Position numbers and translations under genes: made by a program
Part shown: positions 54,656-64,000 of the stretch, piece by piece
Position numbering within the stretch: position 1 is the stretch's first letter
Layout: every line of letters begins with the position of its first letter
The notes under the pieces: generated by a model
The model's input: only the letters and a program-made list of their open reading frames with translations
Databases searched by the model: none
Told to the model about the DNA's origin: nothing
Source: Arion vulgaris
Lineage: Eukaryota > Mollusca > Gastropoda > Stylommatophora > Arionidae
NCBI GenBank assembly: GCA_020796225.1
Contig: CM036774.1
Span: 27,556,791-27,620,790 of the forward strand
Length of the DNA: 64,000 bases
Direction of reading: 5' to 3'

Positions 54656-55345
54656 GCACTTCTGTGAATAAACATGCGTTCTCCGATCTCTTTCTTACAC
54701 AGACAGATATCAACGGCAGTGCTCGAACTAAGTAGCACCGACGAGTGTGTCCCAGATGTAATTTTGAAGATGGAAAAACTTTTGCAGGAATTTTATTGTC
54801 TTTCTTTCTTTCTTTCTTTCTCGAATCCTGTATGCCTCACAGCGTCAGGTCAGGAAGAGATTTCTAAAACGGGCCTAGTATGCGCTTCGTAGATAGTCTC
54901 TTTCGTCGCCTCTTTTATCTCTGAGGTCCATCTTTTGCGTGGCCGGCCTTTTGCTTTGCACCCATTGTATCGGAGCAGCATTGCTCTTTGGGGTGCACTG
55001 TCTGATGGTAATCTGCTTACGTGACCGAACCATTTAATTTGTTGTTTCTTGATGAAGTCTAGTACTGGATGTTGTACCACCTTTTTCCTGATGTCTTCAT
55101 TTCTCAACCGGTCTCTTCTTGTTACACCCAGCATTCTGCGTAGACACTTCATCTCTGTTGTGACTAGTTTTCTTCTATCGTTTGTTGTCAGCGTCCAGGT
55201 TTGGCACTGGTAACATATTATAACATTGTTGAATTTTATTGTAACATTTTAAAATTAATTTTACTCAGGCAGCGGTTTAACAGCCTAGTCTTATCTATTT
55301 TTAACTGTTAAAGTGTTTAGTTACGTACTCAACTTGTACACAAGA
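54655..55345 (-). mobile_element. SINE family C, copy split by a LINE
   Basis: The right part (55231-55345: aattaattttactcaggcag, cagcctagtcttatctattt) and the left part (54655-54799: gcattgcacttctgtgaata, gatgtaattttgaagatgga) join into one copy matching 40900-41195. The interruption is the LINE at 54800-55230, with a 12-bp target duplication. Confidence 0.78.
54800..55230 (-). mobile_element. 5'-truncated LINE with (GAAA)n tail and 12-bp TSD
   Basis: The exact duplication gaattttattgt flanks it (54788-54799 and 55231-55242). On the - strand it reads MKCLRRMLGVTRRDRLRNED, IRKKVVQHPVLDFIKKQQIK, WFGHVSRLP and GRPRKRWTSEIKEATKET. A short 3' UTR and a (GAAA)n tail (the ctttctttctttctttc run at 54800-54822) follow. 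The C-terminal 100-codon frame is unbroken, which suggests a relatively recent insertion. Confidence 0.9.
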
Positions 55346-55394
55346 CTTTTCATCATCTGTCTCCTGACAATTGGAACTCTTTCTTTTGGGGGAC

Positions 55395-56115
55395 TTTTCT
55401 TACATGATTGTTAACTCTTTCTGACAGATTTTAAACTCTTTCTGTACCATGATTGTTAAACTCTTTCTGTAAAGATTGTTGAACTCTTTCTGTACCAGAT
55501 TGTTGAACCTTTCTGTACCAGATTGTTGAACTCTTTCTGTACAGCATTGTTGAACTCTTTCTGTAGCAGATTGTTGAACTCTTTCTGTCACATGATTGTT
55601 AAACTCTTTCTGTAGCATGATTGTTGAACTCTTTCTGTAGCATGATTGTTAAACTCTTTCTGTACCAGGATTGTTGAACTCTTTCTGTACCATGATTGTT
55701 GAACTCTTTCTGTACCAGGATTGTTGAACTCTTTCTGTAGCATGATTGTTAAACTCTTTCTGTACCAGGATTGTTGAACTCTTTCTGTACCATGATTGTT
55801 AAACTCTTTCTGTACCAGGATTGTTGAACTCTTTCTGTACCATGATTGTTGAACTCTTTCTGTACCAGGATTGTTGAACTCTTTCTGTACCAGTATTGTT
55901 GAACTCTTTCTGTACCAGAGATTGTTGAACTCTTCTGTACCATGCTGTGTTGAACCTCTTTCTTACCAGTTGTTGAACTCTTTCTGTAGCAGATTGTTGA
56001 ATCTTTCTGTACCAGATTGTTAACTCTTTCTGTACCATGATGTTGAACTTTTTTCTGTTTCCAGGATTTTTGAATCTTTCTGTACCAGGATGTTGATCTT
56101 TCTGTACCAGGAATG
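55395..56115. repeat. 25-26-bp minisatellite
   Basis: About 28 copies of aactctttctgtaccatgat plus tgttg, with catgatt, caggatt and cagatt variants. Degenerate at both ends. Confidence 0.94.
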
Positions 56116-56555
56116 TATCTCAATACTGCCATCCTTGCCACGTAGCGATCATGTCTCAACTCTTCTCTTGGGTTAATCAGTTGACGTTAATCTTTGTAAC
56201 CATAATGTCAACCAGCCAATATTTTCCTCTGTCTTCACGATTTTCCTTCCTGAATTTTACCATTGTTTGTTCAAATGTTCTAAACCTTTCTTCGCATTAT
56301 TTGCTGAAGAACCTGATGTCTGATTCTTATTCTTGTGTAATGTTCTGTGTGCATGTTTATCATAAAAGATATTCCATAGTTTTTGGTTTCTTCCAATATC
56401 AGATTCTCTTAAATACTGTCCATTCTTCTTCTATTGATGTGTTTTCTGGAGATTAGTGTATGAGTATTGTCGATAATTCTTTGGAGATATGATTCTTGTA
56501 TGTTGACATCTGTTAGTTTATTGATATTAATTATTTCTTTTGTAATCTTGTTCTG
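56116..56555. other. Unassigned; possibly a decayed LINE linker
   Basis: The - strand has interrupted Lys/Arg-rich coding-like stretches, but I could not match them to a named LINE region. Nothing definite. Confidence 0.35.
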
Positions 56556-58545
56556 CCCTTGTTAGTTCTTATTTCTTCTGCCCTTGTTAGTTCTTATTTG
56601 TTCTGCCATTGTTAGTTCTTATTTGTTCTACCCTTGTTAGTTCTTATTTGTTCTGCCCTTGTTAGTTCTTATTAGTTCTGCCCTTGTTAGTTCTTATTTG
56701 TTCTGACCTTGTTAGTTCTTATTTGTGCTGCCCTTGTTAGTTCTTATTTGTTCTGCCCTTGTTAGTTCTTATTTCTTCTGCCCTTGTTATTTCTTAATTC
56801 TTCTGCCCTTGTTAGTTCTTATTTGTTCTGCCATTGTTAGTTCTTATTTGTTCTGCCCTTGTTAGTTCTTATTTGTTCTGCCCTTGTTAGTTCTTATTTG
56901 TTCTGCCCTTGTTAGTTCTTATTTGTTCTGCCCTTATTAGTTCTTATTTCTTCTGCCCTTGTTAGTTCTTATTAGTTCTGCGCTTGTTAGTTCTTATTTG
57001 TTCTGACCTTGTTAGTTCTTATTTGTTCTGCCCTTGTTAGTTCTTATTTGTTCTGCCCTTGTTAGTTCTTATTTCTTCTGCCATTGTTAGTTCTTATTTG
57101 TTCTGCCCTTCTTAGTTCTTATTTGTTCTGCCATTGTTAGTTCTTATATGTTCTGCCCTTGTTAGTTCTTATTTCTTCTGCCCTTGTTAGTTCTTATTTG
57201 TTCTGCCCTTCTTAGTTCTTATTTCTTCTGCCCTTGTTAGTTCTTATTTGTTCTGCCCTTGTTAGTTCTTATTTGTTCTGCCCTTGTTAGTTCTTATTTG
57301 TTCTGTCATTGTTAGTTCTTATTTGTTCTGCCCTTCTTAGTTCTTATTTGTTCTGCCCTTGTTAGTTCTTATTTGTGCTGCCATTGTTAGTTCTTATTTC
57401 TTCTGCCCTTGTTAGTTCTTATTTGTTCTGCCCTTGTTAGTTCTTATTTGTTCTGCCCTTCTTAGTTCTTATTTGTTCTGCCTTTCTTAGTTCTTATTTG
57501 TTCTGCCCTTGTTAGTTCTTATTTCTTCTGCCCTTCTTAGTTCTTATTTGTTCTGCCCTTGTTAGTTCTTATTTGTTCTGCCCTTCTTAGTTCTTATTTG
57601 TTCTGCCCTTCTTAGTTCTTATTTGTTCTGCCCTTGTTAGTTCTTATTTCTTCTGCCCTTCTTAGTTCTTATTTGTTCTGCCCTTGTTAGTTATTATTTG
57701 TTCTGCCATTGTTAGTTCTTATTTCTTCTGCCCTTGTTAGTTCTTATTTGTTCTGCCCTTGTTAGTTCTTATTTCTTCTGCCATTGTTAGTTCTTATTTG
57801 TTCTGCCCTTCTTAGTTCTTATTTGTTCTGTCCTTCTTAGTTCTTATTTGTTCTGCCCTTGTTAGTTCTTATTTTTTCTGCCCTTGTTAGTTCTTATTTG
57901 TTCTGCCCTTGTTAGTTCTTATTTGTTCTGCCCTTGTTAGTTCTTATTTCTTCTGCCATTGTTAGTTCTTATTTGTTCTGCCCTTCTTAGTTCTTATTTG
58001 TTCTGCCCTTCTTAGTTCTTATTTGTTCTGACCTTGTTAGTTCTTATTTGTTCTGCCCTTGTTAGTTCTTATTTGTTCTGCCATTGTTAGTTCTTAGTTT
58101 GTTTCTGCCTGTTAGTTTCTATTTGTTCTGCCCTTGTTGGTTCTTGTTTCTACTGCCCTTCTTGGTTCTTATTTGTTCTGCCCTGTTAGTTCTTATTTGT
58201 TCAGCCTTGTTAGTTCTTATTTGTTCTCCCTTGTTAGTTCTTATTTCTTCTGCCTTGTTAGTTCTTATTTGTTCTGCCCTTGTTGTTCTTATTTCTTGCC
58301 TTCTTAGTTCTTATTTGTTCTGACCTTGTTAGTTCTTATTTGTTCTGCCCTTGTTAGTTCTTATTTCTTCTGCCCTTCTTAGTTCTTATTTGTTCTGCCT
58401 TGTTAGTTCTTATTTGTTTCTGCCTTTGTTAGTTCTTATTTGTTCTGTCCATTTTAGTTCTTATTTGTTCTGCCATTGTTAGTTCTTATTTGTTCTGCCC
58501 TTCTTAGTTCTTATTTGTTCTGCCCTTGTTAGTTCTTATTTGTTC
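56556..58545. repeat. 25-bp minisatellite, about 80 copies
   Basis: The unit is cccttgttagttcttatttg plus ttctg. It is exactly periodic from 56575 to about 58080, with a small set of recurring variants (ccattg, cccttctt, atttcttctg). It turns irregular with single-base losses from 58085 to 58545. Confidence 0.97.
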
Positions 58546-58689
58546 TAATAATCATAACTCTCGCTCTGTGGTCAGTGTCTCTACGTATAAGTTTGGTAGA
58601 GCCCATGCATATATCACGGACCTTTTTCTTAACCTCTTGTCTAGTATGAACTCTATTTGGCTTTTTACAGTTTACGTATGTGCTTGTTT

Positions 58690-58880
58690 GTGTGTGGTGG
58701 CGTCTGTGGCGTAGGGGATAGTGACTCGGTCTATTAACACCGACGTTCTGAGTTCGAATCACGATGCGGACAGTTTTGTTGCAAATTTTTCGCGTGGATT
58801 TGTACAAAAGGACGATGGCACCAGCCGTTCAGAAAGCAATGGCAAACTACTGAACGTAATAATGCCTAGAAAAATCACGA
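58690..58880 (+). mobile_element. tRNA-derived SINE, family D
   Basis: The A box TGGCGTAGGGG and B box GAGTTCGAATC are at tRNA-like spacing (58702-58760). A body with tttttcgcgtggatttgtac and the tail block gcaaactactgaacgtaata, tgcctagaaaaatca follow. A fragment of the tail block is at 47405-47460. Confidence 0.82.
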
Positions 58881-58919
58881 ACAGCGTTAAAAGCTTAACT
58901 TTTTGTTTGTTCGTGTAGT

Positions 58920-59070
58920 ATGTTGTATACTGCTGGTATATGTGTAATGTATGTATGTATGTGTGTATACTGCTGGTATATGTTGTAACTGTGTGTATGT
59001 ATGTGTGTATACTGCTTGTATATGTTGTAACTGTGTGTATGTATGTGTGTATACTGCTTGTATATGTTGT
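58920..59070. repeat. ~50-bp minisatellite
   Basis: Three copies of gtgtatactgctggtatatg, ttgtaactgtgtgtatgtat. Confidence 0.9.
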
Positions 59071-59606
59071 AAACGTCCCATTGCGACAATTTAAAGAAAT
59101 ACGATTACCCCATGCAAGGTTCCTGTTTGACTGACACTGCGTCCATGATCCGTGACGTGTTCACTCATCCATGTTGCACGCACTGCGTCCATGATCCGTG
59201 ACGTGTTCAATCATCCATGTGGCAAGCACTCCCAAATAATGTATTCACACTTACCTTTTGACCAAGCAGGTAACACAAGTAACACAGGACAGAGGTAGCT
59301 TTTATATGCGTATTTATGAATTTCTACCGCTTTCATAACTGTCTCTTGGAGCATTCATGCGGCATGACCTTTCAACTATCACCCTTGTTGGTTACCTGTG
59401 GCACCTTACATACCTTGCCATCTACCTGTTCATGAACGTTTTTTGACCAGCGGTTCCCAACATATAGTATATGAGGACCCTGGTGTCTGCCGTCCATACT
59501 GCATGGTACCTGCAACATTTATTTTTGTGAATCACTGCTTGCATCACAGAATACAATCAAACCAAAGCAAAGCTCTCGAGTTTTGCAAATAAGCAACTAG
59601 ATGATT
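59071..59606. other. Unassigned, with a ~54-bp tandem duplication
   Basis: cactgcgtccatgatccgtg and the following ~30 bases occur twice (59134-59235). At about 59451 cagcggttcccaacat resembles a hAT-type terminus, but no partner end was found. Confidence 0.5.
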
Positions 59607-60188
59607 GGGTACTTTGTCATTAGCGGCCACAACTGACAGGAAGACCTATTTTTAGAAATTGTCGGAAAGTGTCATCTATTTTTAGATATGTTGTAAATAG
59701 TCGTGGACAGTCCACTTTGGGACCCAGGTAGATCAAGCATTAGTATGTCGATACATATACAGTGATAACAACACAAATACAGCGAGGAAAGAAGGAACAA
59801 TTATATTATAGGAAGAAAAACCCACAGAAATTGTAACTAACCTGCACAAAATATTGTAGTATGTCTATAGTATCGATACATACAGTGATAACAACACAAA
59901 TACAGCGAGAAGAGGAACAATTATATTATAAAACCACGAAATTGCCTAACCTAACCCTGACACAAAATATAAAATCTTGCGATTGTTTGTTACTACTTAA
60001 TTTTTTTTAAAGCCGAAAACGAAAGGTTTTCAACATGAAACCCCTAAAAACGCAAATGGAATAAACCGCGCAGACTGTTCGACCTTTGGAAATCACTGGA
60101 CAATCCCCGACACGCCTACAGGATACCCGGGGTTTACCCGGAACTCGTTGTTCAGGTCTTTTTGCGGCCGGCTAATGACAAAGTACCC
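59607..60188. mobile_element. MITE with ~22-bp terminal inverted repeats
   Basis: The left end gggtactttgtcattagcgg (59607-59628) is the inverted complement of the right end (60166-60188), with a single inserted base. The 582-bp interior has no coding capacity. It holds a ~125-bp internal direct duplication: acagtgataacaacacaaat, acagcgag and aacaattatattata at about 59760 and 59890. The superfamily was not determined; flanking bases give no clear TSD. Confidence 0.75.
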
Positions 60189-60592
60189 TAATATTATCAC
60201 ACACTATAAAAATGACCAATCAAAAATGTAGAGTCAAAGATCCCATAAATCCTTGCGTTAGAAGCAGCTTTGTACAATCTGAAGATTGTTTTTGATGCCC
60301 TACCATCTGAAGATGCCCTTCAAGCTCTAGAAGATGGTGGACATTGTTAATCCCATCTAGCCCTAGTTATTGACCAACTTGTTACATTCCCTGACATCTA
60401 GCTATGTGCACACCATCATGAACCCATTCACCACCACCTCTTCAACTGCCAACTTTCTAACTTTCTTGCTAGATGAGAACAAGGAGTTTTTTTGCAAGAA
60501 CTCAGAGAAAGCAACAGAAGCAAAGATTATGATCAACAAATAAACAATGTACAAGTATTAAGAGCTTCCGAAAAAACAAACAGACAAACACA
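60189..60592. other. Unassigned; possibly the body of a tRNA-derived element on the - strand
   Basis: Lies directly 3' (on the - strand) of the B box at 60593-60603. No other copy was seen in the window to define its extent. Confidence 0.35.
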
Positions 60593-61078
60593 GGATTCGA
60601 ACCACTTACCCTCATATTTTACGACACCCATCGCCTAGCCTAGCAATACGAGCATCCTTACGACACCCATCGCCTAGCCTGAATCGGCGTCCTTACACAC
60701 CATCGCTAGCTAGAATACGAGCATCCTTGAACCATCGCCTGCCTAATACGGCGTCTACGACACCCATCGCCTAGCCTAGCAATACGAGCATCCTTACGAC
60801 ACCCATCGCCTGCTGCAATGAGCATCCTACACCCCATCGCCTGCCTGCAACGAGCATCCTTACGACACCCATCGCCTAGCCTAGCAATACGAGCGTCCTT
60901 ACAACACCCATCGCCTAGCCTAGCAATACGAGCATCCTTACGACACCCATCGCCTAGCCTGAATACAGCGTCTACAACACCATCGCAGCCTAGCAATACG
61001 AGCATCCTTACGCACCATCCCTAGCCTCAATCGAGCATCCTTAGACACCATCGCCTACAATACGGCATCCTTACGAAC
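60593..61078 (-). repeat. 39-bp minisatellite ending in a tRNA-like head
   Basis: About twelve copies. On the - strand the unit reads ttgctaggctaggcgatggg, tgtcgtaaggatgctcgta. Its taggctaggcg matches the A-box consensus at ten of eleven positions. The last copy on the - strand continues into a perfect B box (GGTTCGAATCC at 60593-60603). Copies near 60690-60850 and 60960-61070 have many single-base deletions. Confidence 0.87.
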
Positions 61079-61144
61079 ACAACCAGCCAGCCAACTAACT
61101 TTCTTGCTAGTATCTTCATTGTAGTTGGGAATAGATTTTCCTGG

Positions 61145-61375
61145 CATTATTAGAGGCGGTGCCTGTATCTAACTAGTTACGCTGCTGTCTTGCGATCCGA
61201 AGGTCAATGGTTCGAATCAAGAACTACGACGTCATGTTCGAGAATACATTTTCTTTTTTCGGAGATCCCTATGATCGTTGTAGGAGCTACGGAGTTCGTG
61301 CAATATTCTGACAGATGGTATTTCTACGTAGAAGCACCAACCGATATATGGTAAAACCCGGATGCAATGCAATCA
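61145..61375 (+). mobile_element. tRNA-derived SINE, family A copy 3
   Basis: The tRNA-like head has a B box (GGTTCGAATC, 61209-61218). It is followed by gagctacggagttcgtgcaa and the end motif tggtaaaacccggatgcaat, as in the copies at 12770-13015 and 29555-29795. Confidence 0.84.
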
Positions 61376-61384
61376 TTTCTTTTT

Positions 61385-61685
61385 CTTGATATCCTTGTTT
61401 TCAATATAGTTTTAGTGTAAGAGTTTAATATCCTTGTTTTCGATATAGTTTTAGTAAGTTTAATATCCTTGTTTCAATAGTTTAGTGTAGTTAATATCCT
61501 TGTTTTCGATATAGTTTTAGTGTAAGAGTTTATTATCCTTGTTTTCAATATAGTTTTAGTGTAAGAGTTTAATATCCTTGTTTTCGATATAGTTTTAGTG
61601 TAAGAGTTTATTATCCTTGTTTTCGATATAGTTTTAGTGTAAGAGTTTATTATCCTGGTTTTCAATATAGTATTAGTGCAATAGT
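61385..61685. repeat. 39-bp minisatellite
   Basis: Eight copies of gatatccttgttttcgatat (variable first bases), agttttagtgtaagagttt. Confidence 0.93.
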
Positions 61686-61854
61686 AAGTGTACACATTTA
61701 AATTGGCTTTTTTTTGGCGTATGGGGATGTATAATTATCTTTTTTACATGTTTTTGACCAGGCTGCACTATTCCAGATCTTCAGATATATTGTATTGTCA
61801 TAATGAACACCGGTCTTCACTCTTGTTTGAATTAGTTCAATTTGTATATCCTCG

Positions 61855-62348
61855 CATCCTGGTGACTTCCTCCCTCTGGTGACTTTCTTCCTCTGGTGAC
61901 TTCCTCCACTCTGGTGACTTCCTCCCTCTGGTGACTTCCTCCCTCTGGTGACTTTCTTCCTTTGGTGACTTTCTTCCTCTGGTGACTTCCTCCACTCTGG
62001 TGACTTCCTCCCTTTGGTGACTTCCTTCCTCTGGTGACTTCCTCCCTTTGGTGACTTCCTCCCTCTGGTGACTTGCTCCCTCTGGTAACTTCCTCCACTC
62101 TGGTGACTTCCTCCCCTCTGGTGACTTCTTCCCTCTAGTGACTTCCTCCCTCTAGTGACTTCCTCCCTCTAGTGACTTCCTCCCTCTGGTGACTTCCTTC
62201 CTCTGGTAACTCGCCCCCCTCTGGTGACTTCCTTCCTCTGGTAACTCCGCCCCCTCTGGTGACTTCCTTCCTCTGGTAACTCCGTCCCCCTCTGGTGACT
62301 TCCTTCCTCTGGTAACTCCGCCCCCCTCTGGTGACTTCCTTCCTCTGG
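61855..62348. repeat. 17/18-bp minisatellite with a 36-bp higher-order form
   Basis: About 28 copies of tctggtgacttcctccc. From about 62195 the pattern becomes a 36-bp alternation of ggtgacttccttcctctg and gtaactccgccccctct. Confidence 0.94.
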
Positions 62349-62884
62349 TAATTTTTATCAGCGGTACTAATGTTTAGAAATCTGGAAACTGCGCCAAAGT
62401 GGTATCAATAATTGAGAATTTGATAACCACATTCGAGCAACCTTCTGTAAAGATCTACTAGTTGCACCTGAGAGTTATCATTCAACACATTTCCTGACCG
62501 GATGTGCTTAGCGCGATTTCAAAGTGAAGTTTAGAACCAGGTACTAGGAGAATGCTAACATGTGACTTAATGCTGGACACAAGAAATCCTTGAGGATATC
62601 TACAATCAGAGAATATCTGCAGATTGGAGAGTCCCCCAAAGAAGTCGAGTAATTCTCAGTACGTTGTCCTTTTACGCCCCCACCCCCATATGATACATAC
62701 CAGGATACTCCTCTGTAGAATAAAAAAAAGAACCCCAGATATATGTCTCACTATCATCATGTTGTTACATGAGAATCACCAGAGGCGTATAAAAAGGGGG
62801 ATAATTAACTAACTCTCAAATGTTAGAACTGCCTGCATGTTGCCGGGGCGCTCAAGTGGAGCCAAGAATAGTAACAATAGTGAG
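62349..62884. other. Unassigned spacer
   Basis: No gene or repeat recognised. Confidence 0.5.
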
Positions 62885-63185
62885 GTAGGGGTCTAGGGAA
62901 GAAGCTACCCTAGTAAATAAAAAGCGTCGCAGAAATCGGATGTGCTGGCCTATTTGTAGGCACATAACTGGCACTACGTGCAATCGTTCTTAGACTCGGA
63001 TTACATACAAATCACAAAGAGTGGTTTAAAAAGTGGTCGATATGGACTGTTCTAAGAAGTATACGCATAACTGGCACAATGTACAATCACGCTTAGGCTC
63101 AGATCGCATAAAAGTCACAAAGAGTGGTTTAACAAGTTGTTGATATGAAGTGTTTGAAGTAGAAGAAGAAGAAGAAGAAGTAGAA
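62885..63185 (+). repeat. Dispersed repeat, second copy, with (AAG)n end
   Basis: Matches 12220-12420: gaagctaccctagtaaataa, aaagcgtc, ggcacataactggcac and cacaaagagtggttt. The half from cataactggcac to about 100 bp later is present twice in tandem. It ends with agaagaagaagaagaagaag at 63161-63180. Confidence 0.75.
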
Positions 63186-63218
63186 ACATACTGTTACAAC
63201 CACAACATATATCTTCAG

Positions 63219-63530
63219 TTGAAGCTGTGCTGCTGACTACTGCCGATAGTTAAGCTTGCTGCTGACTACTGCCGATAGTTCAAGCTGTGCTGCTGACTAC
63301 TGCCGATAGTTTAAGCTGTGCTGCCGACTACTGCCGATAGTTGAAGCTGTGCTATCGACTACTGCCGATAGTTTAAGCTGTGCTGTCGACTACTGCCGAT
63401 AGTTTAAGCTGTGCTGCCGACTACTGCCGATAGTTTCAGCTGTGCTATCGACTACTGCCGATAGTTTCAGCTGTGCTGCCGACTACTGCCGATAGTTTAA
63501 ACTGTGCTGTCGACTACTGCCACAGTTTGA
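63219..63530. repeat. ~31-bp minisatellite
   Basis: Ten copies of agctgtgctgccgactactg, ccgatagttta, with tgccg/tatcg/tgtcg variants. Confidence 0.93.
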
Positions 63531-63884
63531 AGCTGACCTGCCAGTTGTGGCTTCTGTCGTAACGCAACAATGTACTGTTAAACCGTTGCTAAAGTTGATA
63601 GTTTAACTGGCTCATGTATACACGCCGACATTGTGCCTCGTCTACACGGTAACTTGACTTCAGTGACCTTTGATAAACTGTCACTACTTATCTCATACAG
63701 GTAAATCACAAACAGGCTGAAACTGTCCCAGGTATAGACTCTCATAAACAGGGTGAATCTATCCCAGGGTATAGACTCTCACAAACTTAGAATAACACTG
63801 ACATTGACAACATGGACCTGTCATTGGTTATCGCTTATACGTATCGGGTACATTGATTTCAGTTTATCTAGCATGTCAGTTAAT
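63531..63884. other. Unassigned spacer
   Basis: Holds two copies of a ~40-bp segment with tatagactctca (63730-63785). No gene recognised. Confidence 0.5.
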
Positions 63885-64000
63885 ATAAGCAAGCCGATGC
63901 GATAGTAGATGTTATAGTGTTTTGTAGAGCTGAGGCGATAGTAGATGTTATAGTGTGTTGTGTTGTAGAGTGGGGTGGTAGTAGATATTATAGTGTGTTG
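63885..64000. repeat. ~45-bp minisatellite, open at the right edge
   Basis: Three copies of gcgatagtagatgttatagt, gtgttgtagag. The array continues beyond the window. Confidence 0.85.

Noticed and set aside
59451..59480. hAT-like terminus (cagcggttcccaacat)
   Set aside because: No matching inverted end or target duplication could be found downstream.

Overview
This looks like animal nuclear DNA, most likely from a repeat-rich invertebrate. A mollusc or other lophotrochozoan is my guess, from the C-type lectin gene, the RTE-type and RNase H-bearing LINEs, a GIY-YIG Penelope-like element and several tRNA-derived SINEs. There is no prokaryotic organisation: no operons, ribosome binding sites or compact coding. 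By my rough sum of array lengths, a little over a third of the window (about 24 kb) is tandem repeat. Most of the rest is decayed transposable elements.

The only host gene I can support is on the + strand between 7073 and 27535. It encodes a small secreted C-type lectin-domain (CTLD) protein. Its pieces are a signal-peptide exon (7073-7143), a CTLD start exon (10845-10942), a CTLD core exon carrying the WIGATD and RPDNW motifs (15837-15968), a CTLD end exon (26281-26362) and a terminal exon that adds one residue and a stop (27529-27535). The junctions from 15968 to 27535 agree in phase. The first two junctions do not, so at least one exon (the one with the first core cysteine) is missing, unrecognised or damaged. 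The end exon also seems to carry two compensating frameshifts. The introns are packed with minisatellites and transposons. One array (7112-7980) is a roughly 16-fold amplification of the end of the signal-peptide exon together with its splice donor.

Layout: 1-3300 tandem arrays. 3301-4914 a GC-rich region with a TATA-like promoter. 4915-7050 a LINE fragment interrupted by a 714-bp Penelope-derived insert with a 12-bp target-site duplication (TSD). 7073-27535 the CTLD gene, whose introns hold LINE tails, a nearly complete RT-RNase H LINE (8683-10770), SINEs, a purine/pyrimidine mirror tract and a 7.6-kb hAT transposon (17194-24823). That hAT was inserted into a 21-bp satellite and was itself invaded by LINEs. 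27678-30628 arrays, a LINE tail and SINEs. 30629-35054 a composite Penelope-like element with a 10-bp TSD, inserted in an array of about 81 bp that continues to 35990. 36000-38475 an RTE-type LINE followed by a badly eroded duplicate. 38936-64000 mostly tandem arrays separated by LINE tails, SINEs and one MITE.

The transposon coding regions are all broken by frameshifts and stops, except one intact GIY-YIG endonuclease reading frame (30942-31325, - strand). Many differences between repeat copies are single-base deletions. Some damage may therefore be assembly consensus error rather than biology. Nearly all long open frames in the arrays are low-complexity artefacts and are not annotated as genes.
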